The notes below the pieces were generated by a model. It was not told the origin of the DNA. It saw nothing but the letters and a program-made list of their open reading frames with translations, and did not search any database. From the NCBI GenBank assembly GCA_934393265.1, contig CAKRQL010000004.1:186001-250000 (forward strand): a stretch of DNA of 64,000 nt, written 5' to 3'. A program made the translations under genes and the position numbers. The number at the start of each line of letters is the position of its first letter. Position 1 is the stretch's first letter. The DNA comes from an uncultured Eubacteriales bacterium. GTDB taxonomy: Bacteria; Bacillota; Clostridia; Oscillospirales; CAG-272. Of the stretch, positions 34,305-42,712 are shown in pieces.

Positions 34305-34757
34305 ATGACTGACAGTGTACGCGCAATGTGCTTTCTCCCCGGTCACAAGATGACACTTGCATATGATAACAGGGTCAAGACATTCGATGGCAGAGGCTTG
34401 TCAAACATTTTGCCGTTCATCGAAAAAAAGAAAGACATCACCGGATATTCCGTCGGAGATGTGGTCGTAGGCAAGGCTGCGGCGCTCCTGTTTGTGAAAG
34501 CGAACATATACAGCGTCTACGCAAAGGTAATATCAAGACCCGCTATTCAGGTTTTCAGAAAATACGGTATTCCGACAAGGTATACAGTCCTTGTTGACAA
34601 TATAAAGGATGAGAGCGGAACGGGGATATGCCCGCTTGAGGTGGCTCTTGCCGACTGCCTCGACTATGAAGAGGGCTATAAAATAATCAAGGAAACTCTT
34701 GCAAAGCTCCGTGCCGATGCGGAAAAGAAAAAAGAAGCTGCGGCAGAAAACAAATAA
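34305..34757 (+). CDS. DUF1893-like protein (TM1506 family, deaminase-like fold)
   Basis: A 150-residue soluble protein. The segments KTFDGRGLSNILPFIE, DVVVGKAAALLF and GICPLEVALADC resemble the DUF1893 family, whose structural member TM1506 has a cytidine-deaminase-like fold without a proven activity. A C-terminal coiled Lys/Glu/Ala-rich tail follows. The ATG at 34305 has AAGGAGG, which lies inside the end of the S-component gene, so the two are tightly coupled. The pairing suggests a link to the imported ligand, but this is inference from position only. Confidence 0.65.
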   Translation: MTDSVRAMCFLPGHKMTLAYDNRVKTFDGRGLSNILPFIEKKKDITGYSVGDVVVGKAAALLFVKANIYSVYAKVISRPAIQVFRKYGIPTRYTVLVDNIKDESGTGICPLEVALADCLDYEEGYKIIKETLAKLRADAEKKKEAAAENK

Positions 34758-34846
34758 TAAAGCGTAATCATGCTTGGCAATAAATCATTAAAGAACATCA
34801 AGCTTTAACGCTCAAAAACCGTTACAAGCAGTTTTTCGCTTATATA

Positions 34847-34910
34847 TAAAAAATAAAAAAAGCTGTCCCGTATGCTTGAGCACGCGGAACAGCTTTGTTT
34901 TTTTATTTTT
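34847..34910. terminator. Bidirectional terminator between the DUF1893 gene and ftsH
   Basis: AGCTGT and ACAGCT (34861-34894), with CCG pairing CGG inside, are flanked by an A-rich run on the left and TTGTTTTTTTATTTTT on the right. It serves both convergent transcription units. The bases 34758-34846 hold nothing else I recognise. Confidence 0.85.
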
Positions 34911-34925
34911 GAATTACAATACCGG

Positions 34926-37073
34926 TCAGCTATCCGACCCGTTGTCGGAGCCACCATGAGCGTCATCGCCGGGGGTGTTGTTTTTAGAGCGCATTTCCTC
35001 TTCGACCTCCCGGCGCATTCTCTCCTCCTCGGATCTTGCGATAGCGCGGAGCTCTTCATCGCTCTTTTCTTTATTCTCTGTCGCGGCTTTGTTCTCTTCT
35101 GCGGAGCGCTGCTTTTTGTCTGCAGCTATCTGCTCAATCTCTTCTATCGTAGGATTCTCCATACACATGCATGCGGCGAACTGATCCTCGTCCATAGATT
35201 CGTTCTTAAGAAGGAACTGTGCAACGAAATGAAGCTTATCAACATGCTCTGTAAGATATTTTTTACATACTGCATGTGCTTTTCCGATTATTGCGCGTAT
35301 TTCATCGTCAATTTCAGCGGCGGTTTTTTCCGAATAGTTCTTGCCGGATGAGAAATCGCGACCGAGGAATACCTCATCATCCGTATGCTCTGAGCCGTAA
35401 AGCACCGCGCCGAGCTTATCGCTCATTCCGTATCTTGTAACCATATTGCGGGCTATTCCGGTAGCATGCTGTATATCGCTGGATGCACCGGTAGAAATAT
35501 CGTCAAGTATTATCTCCTCCGCGACTCTTCCGCCGAGAGAAAGAACTATCTGATCGAACATCTCGTTCTTTGTTGCGCCCATCTTATCCTCAACAGGAAC
35601 GCTGACGGTAACACCTCCCGCACTTCCCGCCGGTATTATGGTGATGTGCTTTACAGGGTCTGTATGCGTACAGAAATAAGAAGCCACGGCGTGACCTGCC
35701 TCATGATAAGCACACAGCCTGTTATCCGCCGGCCGGCGGACCTTATTTTTCTTCTGGGGACCGAGGAGCATCTTCATATAAGAGCCTTCGATGTCTTCCA
35801 TTCCGATGAGAGACTTTCCGAGCTTAGCGGCATGGAGCGCCGCCTCGTTCATAAGATTTGCAAGGTCTGCACCGGTGAAGCCTATTGTGGTTTGTGCGAC
35901 CTTGCGAAGGTCTACGGTCTCCTCAAGAGGTTTATTACGACAGTGAACTTTAAGAATAGCCTCGCGCCCGTTCATATCGGGATAGTTGACCGTAACGCGC
36001 CTGTCAAAGCGTCCCGGACGGAGAAGCGCAGGGTCAAGTATATCCGGGCGGTTTGTCGCCGCTATGACTATGACGCCGGAATTTGTTCCGAAACCGTCCA
36101 TCTCCACGAGCAGCTGGTTGAGCGTCTGCTCACGCTCATCATGCCCGCCGCCGAGCCCGGCGCCGCGGTGTCTGCCGACCGCGTCTATTTCATCTATGAA
36201 AATAATGCTTGAGCCGGATTTTCTCGCACTGTCAAAGAGATCACGCACTCTCGAAGCGCCGACACCGACATACATCTCAACAAAATCAGATCCGGAGATT
36301 GAGAAAAACGGTACACCCGCCTCTCCGGCAACAGCCTTTGCAAGAAGAGTTTTTCCCGTTCCGGGAGGTCCGACAAGAAGGATTCCGCGCGGAATACGTG
36401 CCCCGAGCTTTACGAATTTCTGAGGATTTTTCAGAAATTCCACAACCTCTTCGAGCTCTGCCTTTTCCTCGTCCGCACCGGCAACATCAGCGAATTTTAC
36501 GGCATCCTTATCATTTACCGAAACCTTTGCTTTAGACTTTGAAAAGGAGTTCATCTTTCCGCCGGGGCCGCCGAGCGACTGCATGCGGAACATAAAGAAT
36601 GCACTGACTCCGAGTACCACAACTATGAAAATTATATACGGAAGATATGTCTGATACCACGGAGTCTCACCCCGCGCCTCGTAATTATAGGTCTTGAGAT
36701 TGGTATTACCGCTCTTATACCGCTCCTCCGCCATCTTATTTATACCTTCAAGCTGAAAGCTGTAGCCAACGTTATAGACATGCGTCTCATACGTCAGATT
36801 ACCGGAAGAATCGGTCAGCGGTTTCGCTTTGCCGCTCTCGTCGAGGACGAGCTTTCCGTTGCTGTCCCGCTCTGCCTTTATTGCTTTCAAGGTAAGCTTA
36901 AGATTCTTGTCGACCTTGAAGGAAACTACAAGGTCTTTATCGAAGAGTTCGACTATATCGCTGTATTTCATGTCCTCGGACTTTTGCATGCTCTGCGAGA
37001 ACACAGAGAGAGTTATTATTATGCCCACGATAAGGACGATGAGCAGAATAACGCTCTTTACATTCGACTTCAT
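34926..37073 (-). CDS. ftsH: ATP-dependent zinc metalloprotease FtsH
   Basis: A 715-residue membrane-bound AAA+ protease. Two membrane helices (about residues 8-25 and 130-150) flank an extracytoplasmic domain. The AAA domain has Walker A GPPGTGKT, Walker B FIDEIDAVG and the second region of homology (AATNRPDILDPALLRPGRFDRR, shown in part). The zinc site is HEAGH, about residue 450. The tail is long and charged (Glu/Lys/Arg, ending in Asp/Gly/Ser repeats). It degrades misassembled membrane proteins. The ribosome binding site is weak, and a GGAGG-CCTCC hairpin lies 35-50 bases upstream. It ends the gdpP-rplI-dnaB-tilS-ftsH run; hpt, often found between tilS and ftsH, is absent. Confidence 0.96.
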   Translation of the reverse strand: MKSNVKSVILLIVLIVGIIITLSVFSQSMQKSEDMKYSDIVELFDKDLVVSFKVDKNLKLTLKAIKAERDSNGKLVLDESGKAKPLTDSSGNLTYETHVYNVGYSFQLEGINKMAEERYKSGNTNLKTYNYEARGETPWYQTYLPYIIFIVVVLGVSAFFMFRMQSLGGPGGKMNSFSKSKAKVSVNDKDAVKFADVAGADEEKAELEEVVEFLKNPQKFVKLGARIPRGILLVGPPGTGKTLLAKAVAGEAGVPFFSISGSDFVEMYVGVGASRVRDLFDSARKSGSSIIFIDEIDAVGRHRGAGLGGGHDEREQTLNQLLVEMDGFGTNSGVIVIAATNRPDILDPALLRPGRFDRRVTVNYPDMNGREAILKVHCRNKPLEETVDLRKVAQTTIGFTGADLANLMNEAALHAAKLGKSLIGMEDIEGSYMKMLLGPQKKNKVRRPADNRLCAYHEAGHAVASYFCTHTDPVKHITIIPAGSAGGVTVSVPVEDKMGATKNEMFDQIVLSLGGRVAEEIILDDISTGASSDIQHATGIARNMVTRYGMSDKLGAVLYGSEHTDDEVFLGRDFSSGKNYSEKTAAEIDDEIRAIIGKAHAVCKKYLTEHVDKLHFVAQFLLKNESMDEDQFAACMCMENPTIEEIEQIAADKKQRSAEENKAATENKEKSDEELRAIARSEEERMRREVEEEMRSKNNTPGDDAHGGSDNGSDS

Positions 37074-37126
37074 TGAGTGATTTCCAAACCTTTCATGAAA
37101 ATGTTTTGGAGGATGATATTCCTCCG

Positions 37127-38626
37127 TTACAGTTCTTTTCCGTGTCTCGAGCGGATAAATGCAGATATTCCCTCCGGCGCGTCACTAAATACCATGCGCA
37201 CCGGAAGATCGTTGTCGGCAGAGCGTTCTCTGTCCTCTCTGACACCGAAGCCGGGAACCCAAAGAATGCCCTTTCCGTCGCAGAGGACCGGCAATCTGTC
37301 GCGTAGCTCTGCGGGAATGGCGGTGTCACACATCATTTTTTTGAGCTTATGCGTCATACCGCCGTAAGAGTAAGAATCTCCTGCGATTCTCGACCGTACA
37401 TATATATCGCCATATATTATAGCAGACGATAAATTTTGTTGTATAAATATTCTGTTAACTTTCGGAAAAGAAACTTCTGTCGCGCTTTCCGCCGTCACAT
37501 TTGCGTAATCTCCGAAATAGAGGATTGCATGGAAATACGGTAGCGGGGTTATATTGCCGTCGACCGCATACACGGGTGTATCTGCTACGCTATCGGTGTT
37601 CCCTCGCCTGTCGCTCATATATGATAAGCTTTTTCCGTCAGAGACAAACGAAATTCTCCCCGGCAACGAGAGCGAGAACCTCCCGCCCCTTGCCAATAGC
37701 TTCAGCACCTCGTTTATATGCGTGCTTTCCGGCACCGGTACCGAGAGCCGCCCTGCTATAAGATACATGACGCGCGCAACCACCGGGGCAGGCAGAGCCG
37801 AAAACTCCTCCGCCGAAAATGATGTACCCGGATTATTGCGCAGGAATTCCGCTGCAATCTCGTCTATCATCGAATTTACCGAACGCATATTACGCGACAG
37901 ACGGAGCCCTGCGCTTTCCGGAGAAGGATTCAGCACCGTGAGAAGCGGAATTATCTTCTGCCTTATATAGTTTCTCGTAATATCGCAATCATCGTTCGTC
38001 GAGTCCTCGATATATTTTATCCCGGAGATGTCAAGAGTATGCCGTATATCGTCACGCGACGCGGTAATAAGAGGGCGCAATATGCCATCGCGGAACGGAA
38101 GTATTCCCTCGAGCCCGAATGTCCCGCTGCCGCGCATCATATTGAATATCTGCGTCTCGAGATTGTCAGTCGAATTGTGTGCTACCGATATAAGCATTTT
38201 TGAATTTCTGCCGGATATTATTTCTCGAAAAGATGAATATCTGACGTTTCTTGCAGCCTCTTCGAGGCTTTGCCCGGTTTCTCGTGCGATACTCGGCACA
38301 TCCTTTTTGACCGCAATGAACTCAATTCCGAGGCTATTGGCGACGGACATCGAAAATTTCTCGTCCCGCTCGGCTTCCTCTCCACGTATCATGTGATTTA
38401 CATGTATTGCGAGTATCGGGAGCCCCGGGAGATATTTTCGGCGGTATTCCGAGAAAAAATACAAAAGCATAACGGAATCGGCGCCGCCGGATAGCCCGAC
38501 GGCTACACCGCATGAGAGCATATCATGCGCTCCGGCATCATTTATGACGCCGACCGCCTCATTGAATATTTTTCTGCCGGCAGGAGTCTCAAATACTCCC
38601 CTATCAGTTTCCGTATTTCGTGTCAT
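37127..38626 (-). CDS. tilS: tRNA(Ile)-lysidine synthase TilS
   Basis: A 499-residue N-type ATP pyrophosphatase. The P-loop motif SGGADS lies near residue 47, and a C-terminal TilS substrate-binding region follows (about residues 400-490). It converts C34 of tRNA-Ile(CAU) to lysidine so that AUA is read as Ile, which matters here because ATA is a favoured Ile codon. The ATG at 38626 is used because AGGA precedes it; it overlaps the dnaB 3-prime end by 23 bases, giving translational coupling. Longer frames would extend further into dnaB. Confidence 0.93.
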   Translation of the reverse strand: MTRNTETDRGVFETPAGRKIFNEAVGVINDAGAHDMLSCGVAVGLSGGADSVMLLYFFSEYRRKYLPGLPILAIHVNHMIRGEEAERDEKFSMSVANSLGIEFIAVKKDVPSIARETGQSLEEAARNVRYSSFREIISGRNSKMLISVAHNSTDNLETQIFNMMRGSGTFGLEGILPFRDGILRPLITASRDDIRHTLDISGIKYIEDSTNDDCDITRNYIRQKIIPLLTVLNPSPESAGLRLSRNMRSVNSMIDEIAAEFLRNNPGTSFSAEEFSALPAPVVARVMYLIAGRLSVPVPESTHINEVLKLLARGGRFSLSLPGRISFVSDGKSLSYMSDRRGNTDSVADTPVYAVDGNITPLPYFHAILYFGDYANVTAESATEVSFPKVNRIFIQQNLSSAIIYGDIYVRSRIAGDSYSYGGMTHKLKKMMCDTAIPAELRDRLPVLCDGKGILWVPGFGVREDRERSADNDLPVRMVFSDAPEGISAFIRSRHGKEL

Positions 38627-39983
38627 CTTCAAGTGTCCTGAATTTAGTAAACTGTCCGACCCAGCCCATCTTGATATTTTTAACCGAGCCATGACGGTTT
38701 TTGGCGACTATTACCTCGGCTATATTGGCGCTGTCAGCCGCGTCGGCATCATTCTGAGCGCCGCCGCTTATGTCCTTATAATATTCATCCCTGTATAGGA
38801 AGAGGACGATATCCGCATCCTGCTCTATCGAACCCGAATCGCGCAGGTCTGCGAGAGTAGGTCTTTTTCCCGCCCCGGGGCGCGACTCCGTACCTCGGTT
38901 AAGCTGCGCACAGCAGATGATCGGAATACCAAAGTCTTTAGCCATTATCTTGAGGTTACGTGATATTTCGCCGACCTGTTGGGCGCGGTTATCAATCTTC
39001 TGATTTGTCTGCATAAGTCCAATGTAGTCTATTACAACCAACCCGAGATTTTTCAGTCTGCGGAGCTTTGAGCGCATTTCGGTCGTTCCTATCGCAGACG
39101 TGTCGTCAATATAAATATCGCATCCGGAGAGCGAAGATATAACATGGGCTATGTTCTCCCAATCCTCCGGCTTCAAAAGCCCGGAACGGAGAGTTCCGGA
39201 ATCTATCATTGCTTCGCTCGATATGATACGTGAGACAAGCTGCTCACATGACATCTCGAGAGAGAAGATAGCGACGGCTTTTTTAGTCGCCTTTGCAACA
39301 TTTGTAGCGATATTCAGGGCAAACGAGGTTTTTCCCATACCGGGACGTGCGCCGACAATGATAAGGTCGCCCTTTCCCATTTGAACAAGCACGCGGTCAA
39401 GTCCGGAAAATCCGGTTTTAGTCGCATTCGGATCCTCTCCGTGCAACTCGGATTTTTTCTCCATGTCCTGGTATACATCCTGAAGGACATCGCGGATATG
39501 GCGAAACTCCTTGACATCGTTGTTATTTGATATATCAAATATTTTCTGCTCTGCAGAGTCAACTATTGACTTTGCAGGTGCCGCCTCTTCATACGCCTCC
39601 TCGTTTATCTCATCGCACGCGCGTATGAGGCGGCGAAGAGTGGACTTCTCTCTTACTATCCTCGCGTAATCCCTGACATTTGCGACTGACGGCACGGAAT
39701 TTGCGAGAAGAGATATGTAAGAAATCCCCCCCGCCTCGTCGCGGTCGCCGCGCTCTACGAGAGTATTTACAAGCGTAACGGTATCTATTACCTTACTGCG
39801 GGTATACATGCTCGTCAGAGCTTCAAAAATGTGCTTATGCTCTTCAAGATAGAAGTCCTCGGTATCGACCATTCCGCCGATCTTATCAAACGCCTCCGGC
39901 TTTATGATAACAGAGCCGAGCAACGCCTGCTCTGCCTCTATTGCGACCGGCATTTGCTTTATAAGGTTACTTTGTGCGTCCAT
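38604..39983 (-). CDS. dnaB: Replicative DNA helicase DnaB
   Basis: A 459-residue hexameric helicase: an N-terminal helical domain (about residues 10-110) that meets primase, a linker helix, then a RecA-like motor with Walker A GARPGMGKTS (about residue 208), Walker B LVVIDYIGL and the DnaB signature around DLRDSGSIEQDAD. No intein is present. It has a strong GGAGGTC site and follows rplI, as in many Firmicutes (gdpP-rplI-dnaB). Confidence 0.97.
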   Translation of the reverse strand: MDAQSNLIKQMPVAIEAEQALLGSVIIKPEAFDKIGGMVDTEDFYLEEHKHIFEALTSMYTRSKVIDTVTLVNTLVERGDRDEAGGISYISLLANSVPSVANVRDYARIVREKSTLRRLIRACDEINEEAYEEAAPAKSIVDSAEQKIFDISNNNDVKEFRHIRDVLQDVYQDMEKKSELHGEDPNATKTGFSGLDRVLVQMGKGDLIIVGARPGMGKTSFALNIATNVAKATKKAVAIFSLEMSCEQLVSRIISSEAMIDSGTLRSGLLKPEDWENIAHVISSLSGCDIYIDDTSAIGTTEMRSKLRRLKNLGLVVIDYIGLMQTNQKIDNRAQQVGEISRNLKIMAKDFGIPIICCAQLNRGTESRPGAGKRPTLADLRDSGSIEQDADIVLFLYRDEYYKDISGGAQNDADAADSANIAEVIVAKNRHGSVKNIKMGWVGQFTKFRTLEDDTKYGN

Positions 39984-40024
39984 ACAGACCTCCGGTTATC
40001 AATGAAATGATAATAAGGCGCGCG

Positions 40025-40468
40025 TCACTCATGTACTTTCACAACAAGCTTTGCACTTATGTCGGACAGTATTTTATACTCCACGGAATAACTGCCGTAC
40101 GCTTTGATGGGCTCTTTGAGCCCAAGCTTACGTTTGTCTATCTCTCTGCCTACGGCGGCGGAAAGCTTTTCTGCTATATCCTTTGCCGTAACCGAACCGT
40201 AAAGACGTCCGTCCTGTCCGTGACCCATCTGTATATCAACAACAGCATCTCCGATAATGCGGGCGAGCTCCTGTGCCGCCTTTCTGTCCTCTTCAATCCT
40301 GTACTGTCTTGCCTCTTCCTTGCTGTTCAGCTCGCTCATTGCTTTTGCGTCAGCGGGAATTGCTTTTTTCTGTGGGAACAGGAAATTCCGCGCATATCCG
40401 TCTGATACATTTACAACCTGGTCCTTCTTTCCCTGCCCCTTTACATCGCAAAGTAAAACAACCTTCAT
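40025..40468 (-). CDS. rplI: 50S ribosomal protein L9
   Basis: A 147-residue L9. The N-terminal RNA-binding domain begins MKVVLLCDVKGQGKKDQVV and contains the conserved GYARNFLFPQKKA, followed by the long connecting helix and the C-terminal domain with GSVTAKDIAE. L9 binds 23S rRNA near the L1 stalk and limits frameshifting. It lies between gdpP (33 bases) and dnaB (41 bases). Confidence 0.97.
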   Translation of the reverse strand: MKVVLLCDVKGQGKKDQVVNVSDGYARNFLFPQKKAIPADAKAMSELNSKEEARQYRIEEDRKAAQELARIIGDAVVDIQMGHGQDGRLYGSVTAKDIAEKLSAAVGREIDKRKLGLKEPIKAYGSYSVEYKILSDISAKLVVKVHE

Positions 40469-40501
40469 TTTCTCTATCTCCGTTTCTTCTGTTTTTCGGC
40501 A

Positions 40502-42496
40502 TCAGCCGAGATATTCATCTATACTTTTCTTCAGCGTCTCGAGGACATCTGTAACAGAGTCTGAGACTACCTGTGCTCCGGCGACATCGAAGTGACCGCC
40601 GCCATTCATTTTTTCAAGTATAAGCTGTACATTTATCCGTCCGGTAGAACGCCCGGATATGTGTATCTGATCGCCTATGCGAACAAGAGTGAACGATGCC
40701 TCGATGCCTTTAAGCGTCAGCATTTTATCCGCCGCTTTTGAGGCTATGACACGATAGCTCTCATCCGTCTCCCCGTCATAGCAGGATATGGCGATATTAC
40801 CCCTGTATATGTTTATAGCGGTGTGGAAATGTGCCTCCTTTGTAAGATCGGCGGGGTCCGTCTTGAACAGTGCATAAACATCCGCGGGATTTGCACCGGC
40901 ACCGCGCAGATACTCCGCCGCGCCGAATGTTCTGGTTCCGGTGTTTCGCGTAAATTGCTTGGTGTCAAGCAGTATTCCGGCGAGCAGTATATCCGCCTCG
41001 GACTTTGAGAGTGCCTGCGAGTTTGCGGTGGACTCGAGCATATCCGTAACTATTTCGCAGGCTGATGAGGCAGAGGGCTCTATATACGAGTCCACCGCGC
41101 TTGCGTCTGCATCCTTATCCGTTTTTCTGTGGTGATCTATAACGGCTACGTTATCCACCTTTTCGGCTATATCCGGGAACTGCGAGCGTGACGGTGAATT
41201 GTGGTCGACAAGCACGAGCAGCGTATCCGGACCTATCAGATCAAGCCCCTCGGCATTATCTACAAACACCTGCGAGTAATTTTCTTCTTCCTGCATGAGC
41301 CTGATACACGGCGACAGGTTCTTGTCCTGCATGTCTACCGCAATGTTTACCTTCGCGCCGCAAAGCCCCGCGAGGCGCGCGACACCGACACTCGCGCCGA
41401 AGGAGTCAAAGTCCCCATATCTGTGCCCCATGATAATGACATTGTCAGCCCTCGCCATAAGCGAAAGAAGGCGGGACGCGAAAACACGGGAACGAACGCT
41501 TGAGCGTTTGTAAACGGACTTTGTTTTACCGCCGTAATATTCAACCGTCGTATCTGTTTTGTAGACAGCCTGATCTCCCCCACGCTGCAGAGCTATATCT
41601 ATCGCTTCTCTTGCCGAGATCTCGCGCTGTGCAAGAGTGCCGCTGACGCGCGAAACGCCTATTGAAACCGTTATTGAGACGCCGTCGCCAACTCTTGTAT
41701 CGCGTATGTCATCAAGTATCGAGAAACGGTCCTTTATGCATTCATCGAGCTTTGACGAGTCAAGGAGCATGACGTATTTGTCATTATCGTAAGACTTGAT
41801 TATTCCGCCGAGCCCCTCAGCCCACTCTTTAAGCTTATCGTCGATCTTCGATACCGCGTCCTGGAACTTTTCATGGACATACTGGAGCACGTCCTCGACA
41901 TTGTCGATAGCTATATATGCAACAGCTGCCCGCTCATCGGAATACCTCTTCTCGGAATCCGCAAGAGCCGTGACATCATGCATAATTATCATGTAAATTC
42001 CGTCTGAAGTATTTTCCGATACATCAAATGCCTCAAGACGGTATTTGCGTCCGAGAAGCTCTATCGTGCGACCGCCAAAGTCCTCGGTATGGAGTTCATT
42101 TCTGAAAATATCATGCTCATATTTTCCGATGAGATTATCCCCCTCCGGTAACAGCGCGCGCATGGCGTCATTATACCAGAGGACAATGCCCGCATCGTCA
42201 AAGCAGATTATCGGCGACGAGGAGTTGCGGAACACAACGCTCCCGCTTTCGCTGAGAAATTCGTATATGCTTTTTTTCGGAAGAACATTGGCAGCTGTTG
42301 AACGTCTGTAACCGATAAGTGCCACCTCGCAAAGAAAAGCAACCGTAAACAGCACGGCACATATAACCGGAGATATATCAGTCAGAAGCAGAAATAGCGC
42401 GCAGACAGCAATATTAAGACAGCCGAGCGCGACCGTCAGAGCGAATTGTAACCGTGAAATATACGGTATGTTCCGTTTCCATTCCTTAAAATTCAT
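40502..42496 (-). CDS. gdpP: Cyclic-di-AMP phosphodiesterase GdpP (DHH-DHHA1)
   Basis: A 664-residue membrane protein. Two N-terminal helices (about residues 15-60) are followed by a PAS-like domain, a degenerate GGDEF domain (SYDNDKYVMLL region) and a C-terminal DHH-DHHA1 phosphodiesterase. Metal-binding motifs include GHRYGDFDS, LVDHNS and VIDHHRK, with GGGHFDVAG at the end. It hydrolyses c-di-AMP, a messenger for osmotic and cell-wall balance. The ATG at 42496 has AAGGAGAG. It heads the operon. Confidence 0.95.
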   Translation of the reverse strand: MNFKEWKRNIPYISRLQFALTVALGCLNIAVCALFLLLTDISPVICAVLFTVAFLCEVALIGYRRSTAANVLPKKSIYEFLSESGSVVFRNSSSPIICFDDAGIVLWYNDAMRALLPEGDNLIGKYEHDIFRNELHTEDFGGRTIELLGRKYRLEAFDVSENTSDGIYMIIMHDVTALADSEKRYSDERAAVAYIAIDNVEDVLQYVHEKFQDAVSKIDDKLKEWAEGLGGIIKSYDNDKYVMLLDSSKLDECIKDRFSILDDIRDTRVGDGVSITVSIGVSRVSGTLAQREISAREAIDIALQRGGDQAVYKTDTTVEYYGGKTKSVYKRSSVRSRVFASRLLSLMARADNVIIMGHRYGDFDSFGASVGVARLAGLCGAKVNIAVDMQDKNLSPCIRLMQEEENYSQVFVDNAEGLDLIGPDTLLVLVDHNSPSRSQFPDIAEKVDNVAVIDHHRKTDKDADASAVDSYIEPSASSACEIVTDMLESTANSQALSKSEADILLAGILLDTKQFTRNTGTRTFGAAEYLRGAGANPADVYALFKTDPADLTKEAHFHTAINIYRGNIAISCYDGETDESYRVIASKAADKMLTLKGIEASFTLVRIGDQIHISGRSTGRINVQLILEKMNGGGHFDVAGAQVVSDSVTDVLETLKKSIDEYLG

Positions 42497-42559
42497 GAAG
42501 CTCTCCTTAATCGGACATGGGTACCGCATGCAGAGACGCGACGCCCCAAACTAATGTTT

Positions 42560-42588
42560 ATTATAACACACACATGCGCGAAAGTAAA
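42560..42588 (-). promoter_or_regulatory. Promoter of the gdpP operon
   Basis: On the minus strand TTTACT (42583-42588), a 17-base spacer and TATAAT (42560-42565), about 64 bases before the gdpP start. It is divergent from recG. Confidence 0.7.
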
Positions 42589-42656
42589 GAAAAATTTCCT
42601 CTCCGTCACGTTTTTTTCTCATATATGCCAAAAACAGACCGAAAATCAAAAAAAAC

Positions 42657-42685
42657 TTGCAATATCCGTCCCTGTGTAGTAAAAT
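42657..42685 (+). promoter_or_regulatory. Promoter of recG
   Basis: TTGCAA (42657-42662), a 17-base spacer and TAAAAT (42680-42685), 27 bases before the start codon, with a clear GGAGG site between. Confidence 0.75.
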
Positions 42686-42712
42686 AAACTGAGAACCAAA
42701 ACGGAGGCAGGT

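Noticed and set aside
34758..34846. Possible riboswitch or small RNA downstream of the DUF1893 gene
   Set aside because: No conserved core or stable stem visible beyond a weak AGCGT/ACGCT pairing; the terminator that follows belongs to the flanking genes.
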